Assembly: GCF_030398385.1 (NCBI RefSeq)
Contig: NZ_JAOAOQ010000017.1
Location: forward strand, 1 to 64,000
Reading direction: 5' to 3'
DNA from: Aquibium sp. ELW1220
GTDB lineage: Bacteria > Pseudomonadota > Alphaproteobacteria > Rhizobiales > Rhizobiaceae
Length of the DNA stretch: 64,000 nt
Positions 58,929-64,000 of this stretch are shown one piece after another. A model generated the notes under the pieces. It saw only the letters and a list, made by a program, of their open reading frames with translations, had not been told where the DNA came from and searched no databases. The position numbers were made by a program, and so were the translations under genes. The first letter of the stretch is position 1; each line of letters opens with the position of its first letter.

Positions 58929-60110
58929 ATGAGCGACAGCATTCGCGAGGTCACGTCGGTTTCCTGGTTCGGCCGCCTGAAACGGTCGGCCGGCGGCATC
59001 GTCTTCGGCCTGCTGCTCCTCGTGGCGATGGTGATCGGCCTGTTCTGGAACGAGGGCAGGGCGGTGACCACCGCCCGCTCGCTCGAGGAGGGTGCGGGGC
59101 TCGTCCAGTCCGTCTCCGCCGACCGCATCGACGCGGCGCTCGAAGGGCGCCTCGTGCACGTCGCAGGACCCGTCTCGGCGACCACCGAACCGAAGGACGA
59201 CCTGTTCGGCGTCGTCGCCGCCGGGATCCGGCTGGAGCGCGGCGTCGAAATGTACCAGTGGGTCGAGCGGCAGAAATCGGAGACGAAGACCAAGCTCGGC
59301 GGCGGCGAGGAGACGGTCACCACCTATTCCTACGACAAGGAGTGGTCGACGCGCGCGATCGATTCGGGACGGTTCAAGCAGCCGGAGGGCCACGCCAATC
59401 CCGGCATGAACTATTCGAGCGAGAGCTTCCAGATCCCGCAGGCCGCGCTCGGCGCGTTCCGGCTGGACGCGCCGGTGCTGGACAGGATCGGCGGCGCCGA
59501 GAGGCTGTCGCTCGACCAGAGCATGATCGAAGCGGTGAAAGCGAGCTATACCGGCCCGCGCGGCCTGCACGTCACCGCCAGCGGCGCCTACATGGGCTTC
59601 GATCCGTCGTCGCCCCGCATCGGGGACTACCGCCTGAGCTGGGAGGTCGTGCCTCTCGGCCCGGTGAGCGTCGTCGGACGCCAGACTTCGGATGGTTTTA
59701 CGGCCTATCAGACGGTGGCCGGCAACCGTCTCCTGATGGTCGAAAGCGGCGTCGTACCGGCCGAGCAGATGTTTGCGGACGCCATGACAGGCAACACGAT
59801 CCTGACCTGGGCGCTGCGCATCGGCGGTCTGGTTCTCCTCATGCTCACCTTCTCGATGATCATGGGGCCGGTGGGCGTGCTGGCCGACGTGATCCCCTTC
59901 CTCGGCAGCCTGGTCCGGCTGGGAACGGGTGCCATCTCGTTCGTGCTCGCCGTGCTGGTGGGCGGCCTGACGATCGCGCTGGCCTGGTTCTGGTACCGAC
60001 CGCTGCTCGCCATCGGCATCGTCGTGGCCGCCGTCGCCATTGCCGTCCTGGTGAGCCGGTTCGGCAGGAAGGCGCCAGCCGAACCAGCCGCGCCGGCGCC
60101 CGCCGCCTGA
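58929..60110 (+). CDS. TMEM43 family membrane protein
   Basis: This 393-residue protein of the TMEM43 (DUF1625) family has one membrane helix near the N-terminus (about 23-42), a large non-cytoplasmic domain (about 45-285) and three or four helices in the last 100 residues. Characteristic pieces are LFWNEGRAVTTARSLEEG, YQWVERQKSETKTKLGGGEE and YSYDKEWSTRAIDS. The bacterial function is not known. Its start is 106 bases after pyrG. Confidence 0.88.
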   Translation: MSDSIREVTSVSWFGRLKRSAGGIVFGLLLLVAMVIGLFWNEGRAVTTARSLEEGAGLVQSVSADRIDAALEGRLVHVAGPVSATTEPKDDLFGVVAAGIRLERGVEMYQWVERQKSETKTKLGGGEETVTTYSYDKEWSTRAIDSGRFKQPEGHANPGMNYSSESFQIPQAALGAFRLDAPVLDRIGGAERLSLDQSMIEAVKASYTGPRGLHVTASGAYMGFDPSSPRIGDYRLSWEVVPLGPVSVVGRQTSDGFTAYQTVAGNRLLMVESGVVPAEQMFADAMTGNTILTWALRIGGLVLLMLTFSMIMGPVGVLADVIPFLGSLVRLGTGAISFVLAVLVGGLTIALAWFWYRPLLAIGIVVAAVAIAVLVSRFGRKAPAEPAAPAPAA

Positions 60111-60147
60111 GGCATCCGGGTTCGATATGCGTGCGGTCCGGCCGCCT

Positions 60148-61068
60148 TCAGCGGCGCGACGCCTTTGGCAGGAATGTCTCGATCAGCTGCGCCATCAGGG
60201 CGTCGCGCTGGCCCGCGCTGTCCCCGCCCATCACGACGGCAACGATGGACTTGCCGTCGCGCCGCACCGAGGTGGCGAGGTTGAAGCCCGACGCGCGGGT
60301 GTAGCCGGTCTTGATGCCGTCGGCACCGCGAACGGTCTCCAGCACCTTGTTGTGGCCCTTCACGGTCTTGCCGCGGAACGAGAAGCTGGTGCGTGCGAAA
60401 TAGCCGTACTGCGCTGGAAACTGCCGCCGCAGCGCGAGGCTGAGCGTTGCCATGTCGCGTGCGGTCGTGACCTGTCCGCCGTCGGGCAGGCCGGACGCGT
60501 TTTTGAACACGGTCGAGCCCATGCCGAGCTGGCGCGCCCTGGACGTCATCATCGAGGCGAACCGCGCCTCGCTGCCGCCGAGATGCTCGGCGACGGCGGT
60601 CGCGACGTCGTTGGCCGACTTCGTCACCAGCGCCCGGATCGCGGTATCCACGTCGATCGACTGGCCAGCCTTGAAGTGCAGCTTCGTCGGCGGTCTGCCG
60701 GCGGCATAGGCTGAGACCGGGATTGCCGTTGACGGACCGATACGGCCCTGCTGCAGGGCCTCGAGCAGCATGTAGACCGTCATCATCTTGGTGAGCGAGG
60801 CGGGATAGCGCCGCGAATCGGCCTGGTCGGCGTGCAGCACGCGCCCGGTGTTCGCATCGATGACGATGGCCGCGTACTTGCTCGAGGCGGATGTCGGGAT
60901 GGGCCGGGACGTGCTGCGCAGGACGTCCGAGGTTGTGCAGGCCGTGACGACGGCCGCGAGCACGAAGCAAAGGATCGCCCTGCCGACGGCCCCGATCGCG
61001 CCTGACCTGATTCGCGGCCGCGCCGACGCAAGCGACGATGGGTCTCTCGCCAATGAAATGAATGACAT
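60148..61068 (-). CDS. short D-alanyl-D-alanine carboxypeptidase (S11), probable lipoprotein
   Basis: This 306-residue penicillin-binding protein has the three S11 motifs: SLTK (Ser91-Lys94), SAN (151-153) and KTG (253-255). It trims the terminal D-Ala of peptidoglycan stem peptides in the periplasm. A hydrophobic segment ends in a lipobox V-T-A-C44, suggesting a lipoprotein, after an unusually long 30-residue N-terminal region that may mean the true start is downstream. The C-terminal PBP5_C beta-sandwich of DacA is missing. It is divergent from the VOC gene. Confidence 0.9.
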   Translation of the reverse strand: MSFISLARDPSSLASARPRIRSGAIGAVGRAILCFVLAAVVTACTTSDVLRSTSRPIPTSASSKYAAIVIDANTGRVLHADQADSRRYPASLTKMMTVYMLLEALQQGRIGPSTAIPVSAYAAGRPPTKLHFKAGQSIDVDTAIRALVTKSANDVATAVAEHLGGSEARFASMMTSRARQLGMGSTVFKNASGLPDGGQVTTARDMATLSLALRRQFPAQYGYFARTSFSFRGKTVKGHNKVLETVRGADGIKTGYTRASGFNLATSVRRDGKSIVAVVMGGDSAGQRDALMAQLIETFLPKASRR

Positions 61069-61243
61069 AGGTTCTCGCCCGTGGTCCGCCTGGCAGCGCG
61101 GTTCGGCTGCGTGCCGCGCGCGTCGCCCGAGGCCGGGAGCCTATCCGAGCACTTTTCGAATGCAACCGTCCGAAGGCCGGCATTCGCGCGGTCCCTTCGG
61201 CGCAACGCTTGCGCGGCCGGGCGTCTTGCGGCACATGGGCGCC

Positions 61244-62101
61244 ATGTCGAACGCTGCCCTGGACCATCTCGTCTTGCCGACCGCCTCGCTCGAAGCCGCG
61301 CGGCGGCGCCTCGGCGCGCTCGGCTTCACGGTGGCGCCGACGGGCGTGCATCCTTTCGGAACGGCCAATTGCTGCGTCTACATGGCCGACGGAACGTTCC
61401 TCGAGCCGCTGGCGGTTGCCGATGCCGACGCCTGCGCGGCGGCCGCCGCCGGCGGCAACGTCTTCGTCGCCCGCGACCGCATCTTCCGGTCGGCGGGGCG
61501 AGACGAAGGGTTCTCGGCCATCGTGCTTGCCAGCGACGACGCCGAGGCCGATCACGCGAAATTCAACGCGGCCGGCCTGTCGGCGGGGGACGTCCTGTCC
61601 TTCTCGCGTCCATTCCAGGATGCGTCCGGCCGCAGCGACACGGCATCGTTCAAGCTCGCCTTCGCGGCGGCACCGGGCACCGTCCCCTTCCTCTTTTCCT
61701 GCCAGCGCGTCAACGCGCCGGCGGTCGACCGTACCGCGCTGCAGCGCCACGCCAACGGCGCGATGCGACTGGCGTCGATCGCCGTCGTGGCAGCCGATCC
61801 GGCCGCTGCCTCCCGCTTCATCGCCACCGTGACCGGCGTCGGCGGCGAGAGCGATGCGGCCGGAGCGCGTCACGCCCTGGCCAATGGCGAGATCCTCGTG
61901 CACGCGGCGACGCCAAAGGACGGGGCGCTCCCGCAAGGGCTCTTCGACTTCCGCGCCGTGACGTTTGCGGTCTTAGACCTGTCCGACACGCGACGGGTCC
62001 TCGCCGCCAACGGAATCGACTTCGAGATCGCCGGCGAACGCATCACCGTGCCCCCCGCACAGGGACAGGGCGCAAGCTTCATCTTCGAGGAACGGGCATG
62101 A
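61244..62101 (+). CDS. VOC family (glyoxalase_3-like) protein
   Basis: This 285-residue protein has the paired beta-alpha-beta-beta-beta modules of the glyoxalase-like domain_3 family: LDHLVLPTASLEAARRRLGA with a metal-type His at the start, and a second half from about 165 (MRLASIAVVAADPAAASRFI). The substrate is unknown. The ATG at 61244 is chosen; one three codons earlier (61235) is possible and neither has a good ribosome binding site. Its stop overlaps the kdsA start (ATGA), an uncommon partner for a KDO gene. Confidence 0.85.
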   Translation: MSNAALDHLVLPTASLEAARRRLGALGFTVAPTGVHPFGTANCCVYMADGTFLEPLAVADADACAAAAAGGNVFVARDRIFRSAGRDEGFSAIVLASDDAEADHAKFNAAGLSAGDVLSFSRPFQDASGRSDTASFKLAFAAAPGTVPFLFSCQRVNAPAVDRTALQRHANGAMRLASIAVVAADPAAASRFIATVTGVGGESDAAGARHALANGEILVHAATPKDGALPQGLFDFRAVTFAVLDLSDTRRVLAANGIDFEIAGERITVPPAQGQGASFIFEERA

Positions 62102-62937
62102 CCCAGCCGAACACCACCGTCACCGCCGGCAGCGCGGTTTTCTCCAATGATGGCCCGCTGACGCTGATCGCCGGCCCGTGCCAGCTCGAATCGCGCCAGC
62201 ATGCCTTCGACATGGCCGGCGCGCTGAAAGAGTTGACGGAGAAGCTCGGCATCGGGCTCGTCTACAAGACCAGCTACGACAAGGCGAACCGCACCTCGCT
62301 GTCATCGACCCGCGGCGCGGGGCTGGATGCCGCGCTTCCGGTCTTCGACGACCTGCGGGCGACCTTCGGCCTGCCGGTGCTGACGGACATCCATTCCGAG
62401 GAGCAGTGCGGGATCGTCGCGCCGCATGTCGACATCCTGCAGATCCCGGCCTTTCTCTCGCGCCAGACCGATCTCCTGGTCGCCGCTGCGAAGACCGGCA
62501 AGATCATCAACGTCAAGAAGGGGCAGTTCCTCGCACCCTGGGACATGAAGAACGTGGTCGCCAAGATCACCGGCTCGGGCAACGCCAACGTGCTGGTCAC
62601 CGAGCGCGGCGCGTCGTTCGGCTACAACACGCTCGTCTCCGACATGCGGGCGCTGCCGATCATGGCCGACATCGGCGCGCCGGTGATCTTCGACGCCACC
62701 CATTCGGTGCAGCAGCCGGGCGGGCAGGGGGCGACGTCGGGCGGCGAGCGGCGTTTCGTCGAGACGCTGGCGCGGGCGGCGGTGGCCGTTGGCGTCGCCG
62801 GCGTCTTCATCGAGACGCACCAGGACCCCGACAACTCGACCTCGTCGGATGGCCCAAACATGGTTCCGCTGGCCGACATGCCGCGTCTGCTGGAAACATT
62901 GATGGCCTTCGACGCGGTAGCCAAGCGCCGAGCCTGA
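62098..62937 (+). CDS. kdsA: 3-deoxy-8-phosphooctulonate synthase
   Basis: KdsA (279 residues) condenses phosphoenolpyruvate with arabinose-5-phosphate to give KDO-8-phosphate for lipopolysaccharide. Motifs are IAGPCQLES near residue 24, YKTSYDKANRTS near 57, VLTDIHSEEQC, NVKKGQFLAPWDMKNV, and FDATHSVQQPGG. Its ATG overlaps the VOC gene stop by four bases. In many Rhizobiales kdsA is between pyrG and eno; here eno is not reached before the convergent ilvA. Confidence 0.97.
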   Translation: MTQPNTTVTAGSAVFSNDGPLTLIAGPCQLESRQHAFDMAGALKELTEKLGIGLVYKTSYDKANRTSLSSTRGAGLDAALPVFDDLRATFGLPVLTDIHSEEQCGIVAPHVDILQIPAFLSRQTDLLVAAAKTGKIINVKKGQFLAPWDMKNVVAKITGSGNANVLVTERGASFGYNTLVSDMRALPIMADIGAPVIFDATHSVQQPGGQGATSGGERRFVETLARAAVAVGVAGVFIETHQDPDNSTSSDGPNMVPLADMPRLLETLMAFDAVAKRRA

Positions 62938-62959
62938 CCGGAACGAGCGGCCGGGTCGG

Positions 62960-64000
62960 TCAGATGATCAGCCCGGCCAGCACATCGTTGTCGGTGATGT
63001 CCTGATAGGACCAGCCGGCCTCGCGGAACTTCTTCTCCAGCCGGTCGAAATTCCGGCGGCTCTTCGTCTCGATGCCGATCAGCACCGAGCCGAAATTGCG
63101 CGCCGATTTCTTCAGGTATTCGAAGCGGGCGATGTCGTCCTCGGGGCCGAGCAGGTCGAGGAAGTCGCGCAAGGCGCCGGGGCGCTGCGGGAACCGGAAG
63201 ACGAAGTATTTCTTCAGCCCCTCGTAGCGCAGCGCCCGCTCCTTGACGTCGGGCAGGCGCTCGAAGTCGAAATTGCCGCCGGAGACGACCAGCACGATCG
63301 TCTTGCCCTTCAGTTCGGCCCTGGAAAAATCCTTCAGCGCGTCGATCGCCAGCGCGCCGGCCGGCTCCAGCACCACGCCCTCGACGTTGAGCATCTCGAT
63401 CATGGTCGCGCAGAGCCGGTTTTCGGGCACGAGGTGGACGTCCTCGGCGCGATAACCCTTGAGGTGGCGCAGCGGTTCGCGGCCGATCTCCGCCACGGCC
63501 GCGCCGTCGACGAAGTTGTCGACCTTCGACAGCTTCACCCGCCGGCCCTCGGCGAGGCTCTGCTTCAGGCTCGGCGCGCCGACCGGCTCGGCGAAGACAA
63601 AGCGTGTCGGCCAGCCCCTGGCGGTCAGGTATTGCGTCACCCCGGCGGCGAGCCCGCCGCCACCGACGGGCAGGATCATCAGGTCGGGCACGACGCCGTC
63701 GGGCAGCTGCGACACGAGTTCGGCGGCGACGGTCGCCTGGCCATCGATGATGTCGCGGTGGTCGAAGGGCGGCACCATCAGCGCGCCCGTCTCCTCGGCA
63801 TAGGCGAGGGCGGCCTCGAGGCAGGCGTCGAAGAAATCGCCCGTCAGGCGGATCTCGACATATTTTCCGCCGAAGGTGACCGTCTTGTCGATCTTCTGCT
63901 GCGGCGTCGTGACCGGCATGAAGATGACGCCGTGCTGGCCGAGGTTGCGGCAGGCGAAGGCGAAGCCCTGCGCGTGGTTGCCCGCCGAGGCGCAGACGAA
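62960..64000 (-). CDS. ilvA: threonine ammonia-lyase, 3' part (runs off the window)
   Basis: The minus strand is open to the right edge, so only the C-terminal 346 residues are seen. IlvA deaminates threonine to 2-oxobutanoate for isoleucine synthesis. The partial protein includes SAGNHAQGFAFACR near the edge and the PLP-phosphate loop LPVGGGGLAAG. A single C-terminal ACT-like regulatory region starts near RALRYEGLKKYFVFRFPQRP and ends DVLAGLII. The PLP lysine would be upstream of the edge. One regulatory repeat makes it the shorter IlvA type. It converges on kdsA with 22 bases between. Confidence 0.93.
   Translation of the reverse strand, partial: FVCASAGNHAQGFAFACRNLGQHGVIFMPVTTPQQKIDKTVTFGGKYVEIRLTGDFFDACLEAALAYAEETGALMVPPFDHRDIIDGQATVAAELVSQLPDGVVPDLMILPVGGGGLAAGVTQYLTARGWPTRFVFAEPVGAPSLKQSLAEGRRVKLSKVDNFVDGAAVAEIGREPLRHLKGYRAEDVHLVPENRLCATMIEMLNVEGVVLEPAGALAIDALKDFSRAELKGKTIVLVVSGGNFDFERLPDVKERALRYEGLKKYFVFRFPQRPGALRDFLDLLGPEDDIARFEYLKKSARNFGSVLIGIETKSRRNFDRLEKKFREAGWSYQDITDNDVLAGLII

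Overview
The window looks like chromosomal core DNA of a GC-rich alphaproteobacterium of the order Rhizobiales, probably Phyllobacteriaceae (Mesorhizobium or Aquamicrobium-like). This is an inference from gene content and order: clpS-clpA; rpsB-tsf-pyrH-frr-uppS-cdsA-rseP-bamA-lpxD-fabZ-lpxA-lpxI-lpxB; gltA/gltX/comEC/lexA; trpD-trpC-moaC-moeA; pyrG; and kdsA. It is supported by a GTTC-N7-GTTC SOS box, an EipB homologue, LpxI rather than LpxH, and a phasin. No rRNA, tRNA, CRISPR array, intact insertion sequence or prophage was seen.

Left part (1-18.1 kb): a gene-free stretch with two copies of a palindromic repeat comes first. It is followed by a hydantoinase/oxoprolinase pair (hyuB, hyuA), ferredoxin-NADP reductase, a small serine hydrolase, a phasin, clpS-clpA, an azlC-azlD amino-acid exporter, a HIT protein and a PHB-depolymerase-family esterase. 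About 1.1 kb without a convincing gene comes next. Then there is a leftward run of a DUF2256 zinc-ribbon mini-protein, a FemAB-like GNAT protein, a glycerophosphodiesterase and a RidA protein, followed by divergent eipB and a DUF4031 gene, and a leftward small exported Cys protein.

Middle part (18.4-37.8 kb): a dense rightward block for translation, UMP and undecaprenyl-PP synthesis, phospholipid precursors, envelope proteolysis, outer-membrane assembly and lipid A. It ends at lpxB. Leftward gltA and gltX, rightward comEC and leftward lexA follow, with a LexA operator just upstream of lexA.

Accessory block (37.8-47.2 kb): a 7TM sensor kinase, a translationally coupled winged-helix response regulator, a 1,761-residue autotransporter with five 93-residue repeats, and a ParDE toxin-antitoxin pair. 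It separates lexA from moeA, genes that I recall as neighbours in many Rhizobiales, so it is the best candidate for an acquired module. A seven-cysteine mini-ORF lies at its left edge.

Right part (47.2-64 kb): leftward ppiD-trpD-trpC-moaC-moeA, with overlaps or short gaps from trpD on; rightward tpiA, secG and an L,D-transpeptidase; a leftward AidB-like acyl-CoA dehydrogenase; rightward pyrG and a TMEM43-family membrane protein; a leftward short DD-carboxypeptidase; a rightward VOC protein coupled to kdsA; and the 3' part of leftward ilvA, cut by the window edge.
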